In this document: positions 1 to 12,648 of the stretch, in pieces
Layout of the letters: each line of letters starts with the position of its first letter
How positions within the stretch are numbered: the stretch's first letter is position 1
Assembly (NCBI RefSeq): GCF_030272615.1
Contig: NC_081407.1
Span: 439,729,213 to 439,793,212 of the forward strand
Reading direction: 5' to 3'
Source of the DNA: Cryptomeria japonica
Lineage: Eukaryota; Streptophyta; Pinopsida; Cupressales; Cupressaceae
DNA: 64,000 nucleotides
Notes under the pieces: model-generated
The model's input: only the letters and a program-made list of their open reading frames with translations
What the model was told of the DNA's origin: nothing
The model's database searches: none
Made by a program: the position numbers and the translations under genes

Positions 1-1
1 T

Positions 2-460
2 CCATATGAGGATAATCAACCAAAACCTAGATGGTACAAGAAGAAAAAATATTATGAATACCATCACGTCCAGGGCCATGATACACGGAAGTGTATGAAA
101 CTTAAGAATTATATCCAAGACCTGATTGGCAAGGGTGATGTTGAGGTTATAGATGCTAAGCCTAGAAATTCAAATGAAAAGCTTAAAATATATCAGGACC
201 CCTTCCCCAAGCATGGTAAGGATAAAATCTCATTATCTCATGAGGTCCATTATGATTACACCAATAACATCACTAAATTTTACTCCTTGGTAAGCTGCAT
301 TAAACCTGTTGATACTCATGTTAACATCATCACTATCCAAGGAGCTAACCCCACATCCACTCCTCACAAACCTCAAATAACCATTATGGCTGCCCCTCCC
401 ACTCAACCATCCAAAAGACCTAAGATAGTCATCTAGGGTGCTTCAACCTCTACATCATCT
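2..460 (+). pseudogene. Copy A gag C-terminus with degenerate zinc knuckle
   Basis: One frame is open from the window start to the stop at 434-436. It contains the stretch HHVQGHDTRKCMKLKNYIQD, typical of the nucleocapsid-like end of plant Ty3/gypsy Gag, where a Cys/His knuckle precedes a Lys-rich helix. The first cysteine expected before EYHH is a tyrosine here, so the knuckle is probably broken. After it come a charged linker and a Pro/Thr-rich tail. The capsid part lies outside the window. Confidence 0.6.
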
Positions 461-779
461 CCTTAGAACAATTGCAATGTCACCACCCATCGAGGCAGAG
501 TAACTATCCAAGGAGCTCCTCCTCCTCCTCCACAAGTTTCCACATCATCTACAAACTGCTATAATATCCTTGACAATCTTAGAAAGATACCTATATAGAT
601 CTCCATCCTTGAGCTTCTCAATAACTCACCCATCCAAAAAGAGATCCTTGAACAGGCCATCCTGGAATCTCATGTTCTAAACAACATAAATGCCACTCAA
701 TTCTAGGCCTTGATAGGTAGTCTTCCATCCTAGAACCATCTATTCCTCACCTCCAAAGACTCTCCATCGTTCACCCTTC

Positions 780-1180
780 TCATAATAAACCCCTCCATAT
801 CGAAGACATTGTACAAAAACACAAAATAAATGGAGTTCTTATATACAGTGGATTTTTACTAAATCTTTGTACATATAAATTGATCAAACAACAAGTTATC
901 TCTAAAGACTTGGTTGATACATCTATTAAAATCACAATAAAAGAATATTATGATGTAGAAAGGGTCTCCAAAGGCACTATCACGTTACCTCTTCAAGTGG
1001 GCCCTCCACTGGTGGAAACTACTTGTCAAGTCTTAGACCTTGATCTCTCCTATAATATCCTCCTTAGTCATCCATGGATCCATTCCATCCAAGTTGTTTC
1101 ATCCACCTATCATCAATGCCTAAAGTTCACTTATGATGGTAGACAAATCGCCATCATAGCTGGTCCACAACCTTCTTAGT
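780..1180 (+). pseudogene. Copy A retropepsin-like aspartic protease remnant
   Basis: The 880-1179 frame carries the C-terminal half of a plant Ty3/gypsy aspartic protease: a strand-rich stretch ending in YNILLSHPWIHSIQ, which corresponds to the usual YNLLLGRPWIHSMQ found also in copy B at about 60140-60180. The region upstream (780-880), where the catalytic D-S/T-G loop should lie, is interrupted by stops and I cannot see an intact catalytic triad. The enzyme would cut the Gag-Pol polyprotein in the virus-like particle; this copy cannot be functional. Confidence 0.65.
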
Positions 1181-1248
1181 ACTGCAAACTCCTTGAAAGA
1201 AAACATCCCTACTATTGTCCACTCAACACACCTACTCCACCACCACCA

Positions 1249-1990
1249 TTAGATGATTCCAATGTCGCATCCACCTCCACCCAAACCAAGATCAAGTTCA
1301 ACATAGTTGACAAGGACTATGGAGAATATACCCATCAAAATGTAGTTTATGTGGGACATCTCACTCCTTCTCCAAAATCCTATGGTAGGCCTAAGGAAAT
1401 TGAGACAAAAAGGAAACCTACCATGCAATGTAAAAAGACCACCTTTCAGTAGTGGAGCCCACTTGATGAAGAGAATCATGATGTCACCTCCTAACTCTAT
1501 AGAGAGGAAAATGAAGCACAAATAGACATTCCTAAAGAAATGTATCCTAAGGCATCAGCTATAGTGGACAAGATGGGTTATAAAGGACATGGTCTTGGAC
1601 CTAAGGAAGAAGGAAGAAAATCACCCATCTCACCAGCATCATACAAATACAATAGAGGCTTGGGTTACTCCCTAGTGCCTAAGGTCACCATCATTGGTGC
1701 TCTGATAGACCCTCCCTCTAACATTGAATACTTTGAGGAAGAGGAATTCCATAAAGTGCCTTTTGAATACCACGATGACCTATTTGGCGATGCCTACGTA
1801 AACACCATCACCCCTATCACTTCCTTCACCCCATCAGACCTACAGCTTGAATACTCAAAACTCATTGAATAGGACCAACAAGGGCCACCAACTCTTGGTA
1901 TCTATGTTGATGATCATGCCCTCTTAGCATTGCTAAACATGCAAGACCTTGAAGATCACATGATTGTGAATGGAATCCAACTAAATAAGA
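1249..1990 (+). pseudogene. Copy A G-patch/linker region between protease and RT
   Basis: From 1540 the frame reads MGYKGHGLGPKEEGRKSPI followed by a second Gly-rich block, YNRGLGYSLVPK. This matches a G-patch (Gly-rich nucleic-acid-binding motif) of the kind that lies between protease and RT in these Tat-like elements. Copy B has the same module at about 60690-60840. An acidic linker follows up to the stop at 1870-1872. Upstream, 1200-1540 is the decayed spacer with several stops. The module probably binds nucleic acid in the particle; that role is inference. Confidence 0.55.
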
Positions 1991-2066
1991 AGGCATAATT
2001 TGGTAGTCAGGTCAACTCTCTTAGTCGCAAAAGTGAAAATAAAAAAGAAAAATTAAAAGTCCCCTG

Positions 2067-2660
2067 GTGAAAACCTCTTTGAGGCACCCTCGAACACACA
2101 AAAAAGTAAAAACAAAGGATGTATCTTCTAGCAAAAACCTAGATCAAGCACTAGAAGATGAGGGACTTGACCTACTTACCATGTTTTTTCCACTACCAAA
2201 AAGATCATCACTCCTCATTGAAGAGAATGACACCATCAACATGGGTACCAAAGACAATCCAAAGAATGTGCTTGTTGTTAAGACCCTCATAGATCAGGAA
2301 AAGCATAATACTGTAAACTTCCTCAAGGCCTCAAGGAGGCACAAATCAACTTTTATTTTTCTTACATTGACATGCCAGGCCTAGATCCAGAGCTCGTAGT
2401 ACACAACTTTTTTGTCAGACAAAATGCAAAACCAATCAAATAGAAACTTTGAAAATTCACCCTGAGATTGCCTTGCTTATCAAATAAGAATTATAGAAGA
2501 TGCTTGATGTTGGGTTCATCGGGCCCATTGACTATCCAGAGTGGGTCCCCAATATTGTACCTATTGGAAATCCTAATGGGGCATACATAATTACATAGAC
2601 TTCAGGACCTCAACAAAGTGTGTCCTAAGGATGATTTCCCCCTACCAAACATTAGCATGT
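2067..2660 (+). pseudogene. Copy A N-terminal reverse transcriptase, split by insertion
   Basis: The frame at 2067-2384 is the linker before RT. Shifted frames then give the pre-RT segment with a 'DMPGLDPELVVHN'-like block, a 'GFIGPIDYPEW' block and 'CPKDDFPLPNIS'. These line up one to one with copy B residues just before its FMDGFSGYNQ motif. Homology stops at about 2655, and the catalytic half resumes at 7664. Several stops and frame changes lie between 2384 and 2655. The RT would copy the element's RNA; it is inactive here. Confidence 0.75.
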
Positions 2661-3446
2661 TTGTTTTTGATAAAGAAAAATCGGTTTTACAGGGACTTGA
2701 AACCCAAAATATTATAGACCAAGGCCAGCAGCCAACAAGACCAAAAAACTAAGCAGAACAGGGGATGAGCCCCACACAGACTGACAACAAAAAACAAAAA
2801 AGTTGAACCAAAAAATAGGACCACACACTCAACTAAGAGAGTGCATCAATTTAGTGTTTTTCTAAATAATACTCCTATAAATCTTCTCCAAGTCCTCCAT
2901 GATGAATCTGGAGGTTCCCTAGTCCTGGCTCTAGCTTCTAGTTCTAGTACACAGACCCAAACTAATCTTCCCAACAACATCACTATATCCACCCTCCGAA
3001 GCAATCTTTTTCTACTTTTCACCCATGGGAGGGTCACTGGCGATGGTCTTGGTTCTATAATCAGTCATCATGGAATTAACATTTTCCAAGCCATCGGTGC
3101 TATTGTTCATCATCTGCCTACTGATTTCCACTCACATCCTCTTCCAGCTTCTCAATTTTGTGCTCTTGGTTAACCTTCATGGTTTCCACATCCTATGAAA
3201 TTTTCTGGATCATACTCATGATCATCTCAGGCTTGTTGGGCCCAGCGGATTCCGTGAAGGTGTCAACAATTCCTTTAATCCCATCTTTTAGGGATCCAAT
3301 TTCCTTCTCCACCCACTTCCAACATTGCTCCTGACTTCTGGTAGCCTCCAATAGAAAATTCTCCATCACCCTCTCCTCCTTTATCTTGCCTTTATTTTTC
3401 TTAATAACATGATTGTTGACCTTACTTCTGGGCATAAGATTCTTTC
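2660..3446 (-). mobile_element. RT-less retroposon copy 1 (3' part), minus strand
   Basis: Read on the minus strand, a coiled-coil-rich ORF end (3435-3193) is followed by a decayed tail and a terminal block. The block runs GGGTTTCAAGTCCC, then AAAACCG, then TTTATCAAAAAC, ending at about 2663. The same order of parts is found in copies at 4688-6114 (plus) and 52928-54237 (minus). No RT lies between the ORF and the 3' end in any copy. It sits directly against copy A RT at 2660, so it is probably a 5'-truncated insertion. The family is not one I can name. Confidence 0.55.
3193..3435 (-). pseudogene. Coiled-coil ORF fragment of retroposon copy 1
   Basis: An 80-residue open stretch, Lys/Glu-rich and helical in pattern, is followed in frame by a stop and then by a further heptad-like stretch ('HKIEKLEEDV'). 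It corresponds in position to the coiled-coil part of copy 2 (about 5350-5690), which also contains long runs of charged residues before the 3' tail. No catalytic motif is visible. Function is unknown; by analogy with LINE ORF1 proteins it could be an RNA-binding or oligomerising protein, but that is inference. Confidence 0.4.
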
Positions 3447-4687
3447 TGTTGGACCCCTAAATTTTTGGTAAAATTTAGCGTTTCCTAAAATGAAAAAAAT
3501 TGAAAGTCCTTCAAATAGCCACTTTCTGATATTTTGTACACATGCTATCACCAAGTTTTTGATTAACCAGGGAGAGCGCTTTCACAAAGTTATTGGAGTT
3601 TTCTTTGTTGACACCAAGCTTTTCCAATTTATGGATATTGGCTCAAGAAGAATGGTTTATTTGATCATCAGATGAGGTTATTATTGTTACAAGTTCATTA
3701 ATGAAGGACATAAATAGCGAGTCAGATTTATAATAATAACACAGGGGGACTCAACTTCATTTCAGAACTTGATTTTAAATCTCTTACAAAGGTGAATGTT
3801 CTAAAGTTGATAATTTAAATCAATATTTAAATTCACCAAGATTACTAAAACTCATATTGATTAGTGGATTATATGTTTAAATTGTATGTGGGGTAAATGC
3901 AGCTCCCATAAGGGTAGAGCCCAGCATACAGTTTCTAGTATGTCATTATCTAAATTTAATTCTAAAGTCCAATAATTGTAATTTAAATAACAAATTAATG
4001 ACCACTTGGCAAAAGTATATTTGCATTATGATACTACTTCCCAATATAAATATGGAAAGAAATGGGGCAAAAATATTGAGAGCATCTTTAGAAATAAATT
4101 ATAATTATTTCAAGGAAGCTTGGGCCTTCCTAAATTTTTTGATTATTAAAGAGTCAAGATTAATTGTTCTACAAGAGGTAAGAGCGGGGCCCCACCGATT
4201 ATTTAGTATCTTTACAAGAAAAGAAGAAATATGAAGACAATTCATTTTCAAGAAGAAATTATATTTTAGATAAAACCATATGGTGGGCTTGTTCTTACAT
4301 AACCTTCATCGGAGTAACTTCAATGCTCAGGATGATTTTAAATTCTCTCATTGAAGGATATAGTTTCCCTAATAAAATAAGTGAAAAAACTCTATTTAGG
4401 GAACAAGGCAAATAAACTCATCGGTATAACATTGAATATCTGGTGAAGGCAAAATATTTTCATTGAAATATGATATATGGATAAACTTCTATCAAAACAT
4501 AAGCACATTTTTGTCAGATGTTGCAGTCACAAATGCCATGGTACATAATGTGAATCATTGATAGTGCAGGTGAACTAATATGTACATGACTGAATATATG
4601 TAAATGAAATGTCAGGAGATGAAAGGGGCCAATAATGTTTGAGATAATTATCAACAAGAAATGGTAAAAGTTCAACATATCCTACTA

Positions 4688-6114
4688 CACCCCCTAATAG
4701 GTAAAGCCTTTCTGGCAAAAATTTCTTAGGGCTTTAATGGAATATTTGACTGTGGATGGTAGATTTACAAAAATTTATAACTATCATTTCACTATCCTGA
4801 ACCATTTCTGCTGTGGGGCTAAAATATCCTTGCCCTTCTATTTAGCCTCCTCTCTAAACGAGAGCCTTGCCGACCATGCCAAAAAGCTTAGCTCCTATCC
4901 TTTAGCACACCAAGGACTCATTCTACTTATTTATGAACATATTAAGGATAAGGATAGGGCAACCAAGGATGATCCTTTGATCATCAATGCTCAGATATCT
5001 GAGAAATGCAAAGACTTTGATTCGAATGGGGATCAGCCCAACACCCCTACACATAAAAAAAGGAAGGTTGAAACAGAGCATGAAGAAAAGGATGTGCATT
5101 GTGATGAAGAAGAGGGAAAGGATAAGGACACTGATACTAAAATGGAGCCTAACAAGGAGGAGAACCGTGGTGAAGGGGAGGAAGGGGGAAATTCTGAGAA
5201 TCTTCACTCCAACCCTAAGGGCTCAGAAAGTGAGAATGAGGCTCTGAATCCTAAGGAGGGTGACAACCCTAATGTTGAGGAGACTGAACAGAGAAAGGAC
5301 TTTGTGGATACCATCCTAGACACTGCCCACAATTGAATCCTTGAATTCTTCAATTTTTAGAAGTGGGTTGTTGAAAGCATCACCAACATGCAGGGTAAGC
5401 AAAGGGAGCTGGAAGATAAGATCAATAAGCTAATTAAGATGTCTGACTCTAGGAAATAGAACGAGGAGACGGAAAATAGTGAAGCGAAGGAGGAAATGGA
5501 GATGGAGGACTGGCTAGAGAAAGATCTGATAAAAGGTGACCTGAAACATTTGGAGGATGTTATTAAAACTATTAAAGAACAGGTGGAGGAGGACAAAGAC
5601 AACGTCAACACCCAGATGGCCTGTAATGAGAAAGCATTAAAAATCCTTATGAACCATAGCCTCCAGGTCCTTAAAGTTTCCTCCTAGAATATGAATGCAC
5701 TGGTGGATCATCTAGAAAAGAAAAACTAGGAGAAGAACCTAGTAATTATAGAAGATGCTCCAACTTCCAACCTAACCCACCAGACCCCTAGGTGCAGAAC
5801 CAGGCAGACTACTGCTGAGAAGGATGTGAAAATGAAAGAGAGTCAGATTGTTCAAGAAAACACCGACTTGAGGGAAGCGGCCAAGGCAATGATGCTCTTG
5901 GTGCAGAATGCTGAGGAAACCATGAAGAGTTTTTAATTTTCTTGTAATGTTGGGCTTGGGGTCAATTTCTTGTTGGCCTCTTTCTATCCTTTTCCCTGCT
6001 GCTGGTTTTTCTAGTGGTCTTTTGTAGCTGTTTTGTTTTGTTTCCTTCTTGAATATATTTTGAATGTAATTGGGTTTCGGGTCCCTTAAAACCTGTTTTT
6101 ACTTAATCAAAAAC
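4688..6114 (+). mobile_element. RT-less retroposon copy 2, plus strand
   Basis: This is the most complete copy of the family: a single-frame coding block (4692-5936), then about 180 bp of T-rich 3' region, then a terminal block with GGGTTTCGGGTCCC, AAAACCTG and TTAATCAAAAAC, ending at 6114. The terminal block matches copies 1 and 3. It ends in an A-rich tail and not in an LTR, so target-primed retroposition is likely. I could not fix a target-site duplication. Confidence 0.55.
4692..5936 (+). pseudogene. Retroposon ORF: plant mobile-like domain plus acidic and coiled-coil regions
   Basis: The frame stays the same from 4692 to the stop at 5934-5936, broken by in-frame stops (for example TGA at 5334-5336). 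The start shows 'KPFWQKFLRALMEYLTVDGR' and then a hydrophobic alpha-helical region ('HFTILNHFCCGAKISLPFYL'). A very acidic Lys/Glu-rich middle follows (about 5010-5330), and then a coiled-coil C-terminal part. The N-terminal part matches copy 3 (about 54134-54237). It also resembles the second ORF of the pol-less LTR element at 40700-41120. I suspect the 'putative plant transposon protein' group, without being able to test it. There is no nuclease or RT motif. Confidence 0.5.
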
Positions 6115-7663
6115 AATTGATAAAACTATTTGATGGCTCAATATAATGAATCTTAGCCAAAATTGGAGAAAAAGAACATGATAGTATTTCTTGGTGTAAT
6201 ATGAAAAGGATTAGGGTACAAATGTGTAGGAAGTAAATTGTTTCATTTAATAGTCAAAATCCATAAATACAAGGGGTATTATTTCTACAGAGAGTGAAAT
6301 AAGGAAAGCCATTGAATTCAAAATTTTTGTACCAAGATAACTTTATGACAAAATGGGAAAGTAAGTTTTTTAATCAAAGTATAATATAATGTATGCACAA
6401 GTAAAATTGAGGAGAAAAATATGTTTTGTTCAGAGGTGAAATACTTACACATAAAATAAAAGAAGAGGATTGTAGAAAAGGGATTTTTCACAAGGGGTTA
6501 AAATAGGGTGGAAATAATAAGTTAATTGGCAAAATGCAAAAGGAAGAATTATTTTCCATCAAATGAAAATTATCTTATGAGAATCAAAAGGTGAACAATT
6601 AAAATATTTTATCGAATATGCATATGATTATCCGTGAGTGAAGGTATTAATTATTTCACTTAGAAGTAACATTTTTCACTAGAGTGATTAAAGAAGTATC
6701 AAATATTGGAGCTGTTTTCATCTTAAGGGTTTATTTTTGGTAAAGGTATAAGTACGAAGATTACCAACACAAGAGGAATATTATTATGAAGTGTGAGGAT
6801 TAAAATAAAAATATTCTAATCTGTTAAATGGAAATGTGCATCGACTCATGTGAAGAGTCATAACCCTAAAAATGTAATGTATATATGTAAGATAAAATTA
6901 GAGGGGGGGGGGAAATAAAAGAGAATATAAAATGTAATATTATTTTAAGTAATACAATCAGTATTTTCCTTTCAATTGTGTTGTGGAAAATCTTTGTTCG
7001 AGATCAGTTCTATGTGATTTTCATTTTATGTAAATGAGTGCTATCTTAAATCTTCTTATGAAAGAATTATTTGTTGTCATACAAATTTGATAAACAAGAA
7101 TCATTTTTGAGTTCCTTGTCCTTATGTTTCTTGTCTAATTGGTCTTTCAAGGAAACTTAAATTCAATTGGACTAGTTGTTGTGGCCAACATAATTAAATA
7201 GTATTGAGGGTTAGATTAGCTGACAGATTCATCTAAGAGGTGAGTTTAAAAATTGTCTCATAGAGTTATACGTGAGGATCTGGAAGAGGGTGACTCTGTA
7301 GCCCCCCAAAAAAGAAGGCATTGGTCTATTACATATAAAATTTAATTCAAGATCAACCAAATCATTACATATACTTTTCAATTTCAGTTTCATGCAAGTA
7401 GGAGATAGGAGTAGGGTTAGAAGTTAAATTAATCTAATCCAAAAGTCCATGCCATTCTGAGATAGAGATAGAAGAAAGACTAAAGGAAGATTAAATCTGT
7501 TTAATTGGAAGGTGCACCCACCTAGGTTTAGCAAAGCCTGAAGAGTAGGGAATTACAATCACATTAATTTATTCCATCAGTTGGCCAAAATTGAATGTTG
7601 AACCTGAACATAAGGCTTGGCATACCTTTAAGGTTTAGCAACCTATAATTTTGAGCTCCAACA

Positions 7664-9227
7664 CTTTTGATGGATGGATTCTTTGGCTACAACCAAATCA
7701 AAATTGTAGAAGAAGATCAACATAAAACAACTTTTACCACTCCATGGGGAATATTCTGCTATCAAGTCATGCCCTTTGGACTAAAGAACACAAGGGCCAC
7801 CTATCAAAGAGAAATGATGACCATTTTCCATTATCTCCTGCATGCCAACTATGTGGACATTCTCCTAGGAAAATCAAAGATGTGTGAAAAACACATCCCT
7901 ATCTTGAGAAGGATGTTTGAGAAATTTTAGAAATATAATCTATGTCTCAACCCTAAGAAGTGTGTCTTTAGAGTCGTATTAAGGAAACTATTAGGATTCA
8001 TTGTGTCTCATAGAGGAATTGAAGTAGATCCAGCCAAAGTCAAAGCAATCATTGAAATTCCTCCTCCTAGGACACTCAAGAAACTTCAGAGTCTACAGGG
8101 GAAGCTTCAATCCATTCAATGGTTTATAGTGCAACTTGCAGGCAAATGTCATCCATTTGCTCACCTCCTGCACAAGGATACAAAGTTTCAATGGGATTGC
8201 TTATTCCATAAATCTTTTGACAAACTTAAAGAGTATTTGGAATCCCCTCTTGTCTTAATACCTCCTATTCCAAGACAACCACTTCTTTTGTACATATCAG
8301 CTACCTCAATGGCCCTTGGGACATTACTTGCACAAATTGATGATCAAGGTAAAGAACACGCAATCTACTACATTATCCACACCCTTATTGGATATGAGCT
8401 CAATTACACTCCAATAAAATGAGCATGCCTTACAATGGTTTTTAGCACTTAGAATCTTTTCCACTACATGCTCAATCATAAGACCAAACTCATTGTGAAG
8501 ATTGATCCCCTCAAGTACCTATTATCAATGGTTTCTCTCAAAGGACATACAACTAAGTGGGTTATGTTACTTAGTGATTTTGACATAGAGTATCTAGACT
8601 AGAAAGAAATCAAAGGACAAATAATAGTTGATCAGTTGGTTGACACCCCTTTACAAGGAGATCATCCCCTCATTGTGTAATTTCTCGATGATTCTATCAT
8701 CACACTCACACAGTCCACTAAATGGTAGTTGTACTTTGATGGATCTTGCATGCAACATGGGTCGAGGGAAGGCATTTTGTTGGTCACCCCATAAGGTGAC
8801 TATATACCCAAATCTTATAAAATACCCTCTACATGCACAAACAACATTGTGGAGTATGAAGCCCTCATTACTAGACTCCGCCTAGCTATCCAATGGAAGA
8901 TCACTGACCTACAATTCTATGGAGACTCCCAACTTGTCATTAAGAAAGTCAATGATGAGTACCAAATGAAAGAGGAAAAGATGCTTCCTTATCATCATAT
9001 GGCCAAAACCTTCAAACAAAACTTCACTACCATTCAATTTGAGTAGATTCCTAGGACCAACAACAGGGTAGCAGATGTTATGGCTACTATCAGTTCCCTC
9101 TTCCAGATGTTGAAAAATAGTCAGAAGTGTGAATTCCTATTTGAGCATATTCTCATCCCAACATACAATGTCCCTAAGTCTAAAATGGTGTGTGTCCTTG
9201 TTGATCTTGATTCCCCCTAGTATCAAT
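7664..9227 (+). pseudogene. Copy A RT (catalytic part) and dual RNase H
   Basis: One frame runs through the whole segment without a frameshift. It shows MDGFFGYNQIKI (first catalytic Asp), TPWGIFCYQVMPFGLKN, and a decayed YVDD box (YVDI). The connection 'GFIVSHRGIEVDPAKVKAI' follows, then the first RNase H (about 8260-8640). A second RNase H has LYFDGS, NIVEYEAL, YGDSQLVI and NNRVADVMA (about 8725-9085). This second, archaeal-type RNase H is the mark of the Tat lineage. Stops (7928-7930, then near 8420, 8600, 8680, 8728, 8792 and 9045) mostly stand where Gln or Trp is expected. The segment ends at the CACTA insertion. Confidence 0.85.
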
Positions 9228-9270
9228 CACTAATACATTTGGGGTCAAATTCCGATGGAGGTTTTCGATG
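9225..9270 (+). repeat. CACTA left terminal inverted repeat with AAT duplication
   Basis: AAT target duplicate at 9225-9227, then CACTA from 9228. The motif TTCCGATGGAGG and a second CGATGG follow within 30 bp. These are subterminal repeat units of the kind bound by the accessory transposase protein in En/Spm elements. Confidence 0.93.
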
Positions 9271-12200
9271 GACAAGGAGCATTGTGTGAAAATTTGATTT
9301 TTTTTTTTTTAAATGCCCATGTTCGTCGGAATTCCAATGACCTCGGGTATTTTATAAAAAAAAAAAAACACAAGGCATTTTCATTTTGAAAGCAAACCAA
9401 AGCCGTCTTGCCTCCCTGCCCCCCCCACCGGAGTGATCTCTGCACAAGCAAGGTAAGAACTCTTTGTTTTTCAATGAAGACAACTAAATTTTTTTCACAA
9501 CTAGTTTTTTTTTTCGAATTAATCCATTTTGTGCATATCCTGTGATCTTAAAATTCCATGAAATGACATCTCTTTGAGGTATTCCGTCATACAGTTCACA
9601 TGTCGTGTGTATGCTACCCCATTTTGCGATTAAAACCCCCTTTGATTATGCTTTGATGCTACCCCATGATTGGAATTGGTTGTTGTGTCTTCGAGTTCGG
9701 GTGTCCAAGCAACTATTACTTCTCAGAACTATTGCTATCCCACCCTACCTATAGTTTGATAGCTATACAACCAAAATCGAGAAACTTGCCATTCCATATA
9801 TGGATGGAAGCTGGAACCGCTAATCCATGAATAAGAAGGTGAGTAAACCATTACCCGGGGATAGATAGAAACTAGATACCAGATGAGGAAACCAAGGGTG
9901 GGTGGATATCGGGATTGTGTGTGGTGTTTGAGTTGGGTCTGTGCCTCAGAGTTAGGGTGAGGGCTGAGGAGGGAGGAGAGGATGTGTATGCGAGGGGAAT
10001 GAGGGAGATTAGTAGTATGAGGTTTACGGTAGAGATTGGTGATTCCACTTTCAGAGGTTATTGAGGAGGGGAATGTGGGGAATAGGATTAAATAGGTTGT
10101 GATTGTGAGAGTGGGTGAATTGGATTAAATAGATTCACCTAAGAGACTAAGTAGATTCACATAATGATAGGTGGATTTTCCTAAAGATGAAGGGATAAGA
10201 CTTAACAAAAAGAGGACTTAGGATGATGACAAGGAGGATTCATTTAAGGATATGGCATATTCACCTAAGGGATAGTGTATTCTCCCAAGAATATGGAAAA
10301 ATTATTGATTGGTGGAATGACATACTAGATCAAGGAATGATACAAGTGTAGATTCACCTAAATATAGGGTAAATTCAGCTAAAAGGGTACCCATGAGATT
10401 GTGGTACTAAGTACCTATCTATGGATGGTGTATTTGGATACAAGTATGATGAAACCGTGCTTGTGTATGATGAAACAAAGTCCAGATCTCTATTATAGGT
10501 CCAACATAATCTCTATTATTTGAGACACCATTTTATTAGCATATCCAATTAGGGTAATTTATGGGTTTAATTATGGATCATGTTGTCTATTTCCATGCAC
10601 TATTGAACTTATTTGAATGTATTGTGATTATTTTAATTTTGAAGTTATAAATAAATTATGTTTGTACCTTAGAAAGGGTAACTCCAATTGATGTTTGGGC
10701 AGTTTATTTGAAAACTTATGGTGATTATTGCCCTATGTTATGTAATGGAGTTATTTTTACACTAAGTAATTAACTAGAAAAATGAATTTGTATTGGTGTA
10801 CAAGTATGATGAAACCATGCTTGTGTGTTTACATGTTTGTGCATCCTATTGAGAACCAACCTCACTGTTGAGGAACTCAATAAATGTGGTGTTAAGTAGA
10901 AGAATGGAAAACTCAAGAAGCTATGGTGACATATTGTGGCATTAGTAGGGATTATCTCTATTGACCACACCTTTCAAAGATAGTATCCCCTAGTTCTCCT
11001 CATAGAATGGACCATTGGATGGCTCATAGTGGTATCCTATCCTGCATTTATCTTGATGGCATTGCCGATAGTTGGTATGTGGTTCTTGGTACGGGTTTCC
11101 TCTTACCCTATTATCTTATTTATATCTTTGTTCCAACATGTGGAGATTGATTTTTGTCATGCTATGATGATTTTCATGTTTGCATGTGTTTTGACATTAT
11201 GCAAATAGATATGATGTCACACCATACTTATGTTTTGATATAGTGTAGGTGATGGTTACATGTTGTTGATGGTAGCGATTTGGGTTCAAAGACACAATTC
11301 CACACACACACACAAATATTTGAAGATGCATTTTATATTATTCCTTCTTAGTGGCGATTAGTGTTGGAAGATTTGCACACATGTAGAGAGGAACTCATGT
11401 TAGATACAATAGGTTGTTTGATAACATTTGAATGTGCCTCATGATGTATACATATAGCTTTGGTGTGTGACATGCATGCACATTTTTCCATAAGACACAT
11501 TGTTATGTGGCATGTGCCCTATGCATGTCATCTTTGTGAGGCACGTTTCTATGTGCAATGTGGCCCTAGGTGTGTCTTCTATATGAGGTGTATTGCCATG
11601 ATATGTTAGGATTTGTAGTGTGCAGGCCACAAATGCATGCATGAGGGACTATTATTATAGTCATGATTTTTTGGGCATGTAGCCTAGGCATGTCTTCTCC
11701 ATTAGGTACATGGCCATGCCGTGTGGGAGTTTTTGTGTTCATGCCACAAATGCACACATGAGGGACTATTATTGGAGTCATAATGAATCTTCACTCTATT
11801 TAGCCACAATTTCTAGTCATATAGTTATGTAATGTGCACTTTTAAGGATTGTGAAGTTTCCTTCAATTATTGATGATCTCTCATCTTTGTTGCATGGGCC
11901 AACAATTTTATTTTATCTTGTTTGAATTAGTTTAATCACTATTATGAGTTTTATCTATTGTGTAGTTATTGTGGCTATGCTTGATTTTCTATTGGAATTG
12001 AACACATTTATTTGACTTATTATTGTTACTATTTTTTCTTTCTTTCAATATTTATGATCTTTAGTAGTTTAGTGAAACTCTTGCTATTTTTAAATGTTGC
12101 CTTCTTTGTTGTGATGTGATTCCTCACCAAGATCGACATAGATAACCTTGGATGAGTGTATATAAGGAATCAAACATTGGGAAAATTTGAGGATAGGGGT

Positions 12201-12648
12201 AAGTGTTTGTTGTATGGGTAGCTACAATCCACTTGTACATTCTTAGTGATTATTGACGGCTATGTCTTGGAGCTGGCTAATCCCATTAAACAAACAAGGG
12301 GGAAGTCATACATAATCGTATGGATCCTCCCTAGTTGTGTGTGGATTCAAGACGGCCATCATTTCATATGGTTCTTGGTTACTTTGTGAGACCATGGCAT
12401 CCTCTTAGACCAATATGTGAGCCTTGTATTGTTATCCCTGCAATGTGGATGAATAAGTGTATGTTTAAATAAATGCTTTTCTTAGAATACTCAAGAATTT
12501 GCAAACACAATGCTCAGAAATTCACACAATCAGCTACATTAAATATGTTCTCTATTAAGTTCAATGGTTTTGGTTTGATTTGCAATTTTTGTGAAGCTTT
12601 TGCACTGAAGTTTCCATAGACTAATTTTTTTTCCTATGAAGAAAGACC
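9271..12648 (+). other. CACTA 5' non-coding region
   Basis: No believable coding region lies here. It holds subterminal CGTCGGAATTCC-type units near 9330, an A/T-homopolymer pair around 9298-9370, and a short direct repeat. That repeat, 'AAGTATGATGAAACC', occurs at about 10442 and 10802. It also holds an imperfect tandem duplication at 11565-11781. The promoter of the transposase gene should lie in this region, but I cannot point to a specific TATA box with confidence. Confidence 0.6.
11565..11781 (+). repeat. Imperfect tandem duplication of about 115 bp
   Basis: Two adjacent units share 'CCTAGG...TGTCTTCT', then 'CCACAAATGC', 'CATGAGGGACTATTATT' and 'GTCAT' in the same order. The second 'CATGAGGGACTATTATT' lies at about 11756-11772 and the first at about 11640-11656. 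Units have drifted at many positions. I see no coding role. Confidence 0.65.

Larger units (their letters stand above)
3447..7663. mobile_element. Possible LTR-type unit (solo LTR or small LTR element) with nested retroposon
   Basis: The stretch begins TGTTGGA and ends TCCAACA, a perfect 7-bp inverted terminal pair of the TG...CA kind. It is flanked by CTTTC (left) and CTTTT (right), a near-perfect 5-bp duplication. RT of copy A resumes at the right flank. Leaving out the nested retroposon (4688-6114), about 2.8 kb remains with no recognisable coding, so a long solo LTR or a decayed non-autonomous element fits best. I did not find two internal direct LTR copies. A run of ten G occurs near 6903. 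Confidence 0.35.
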
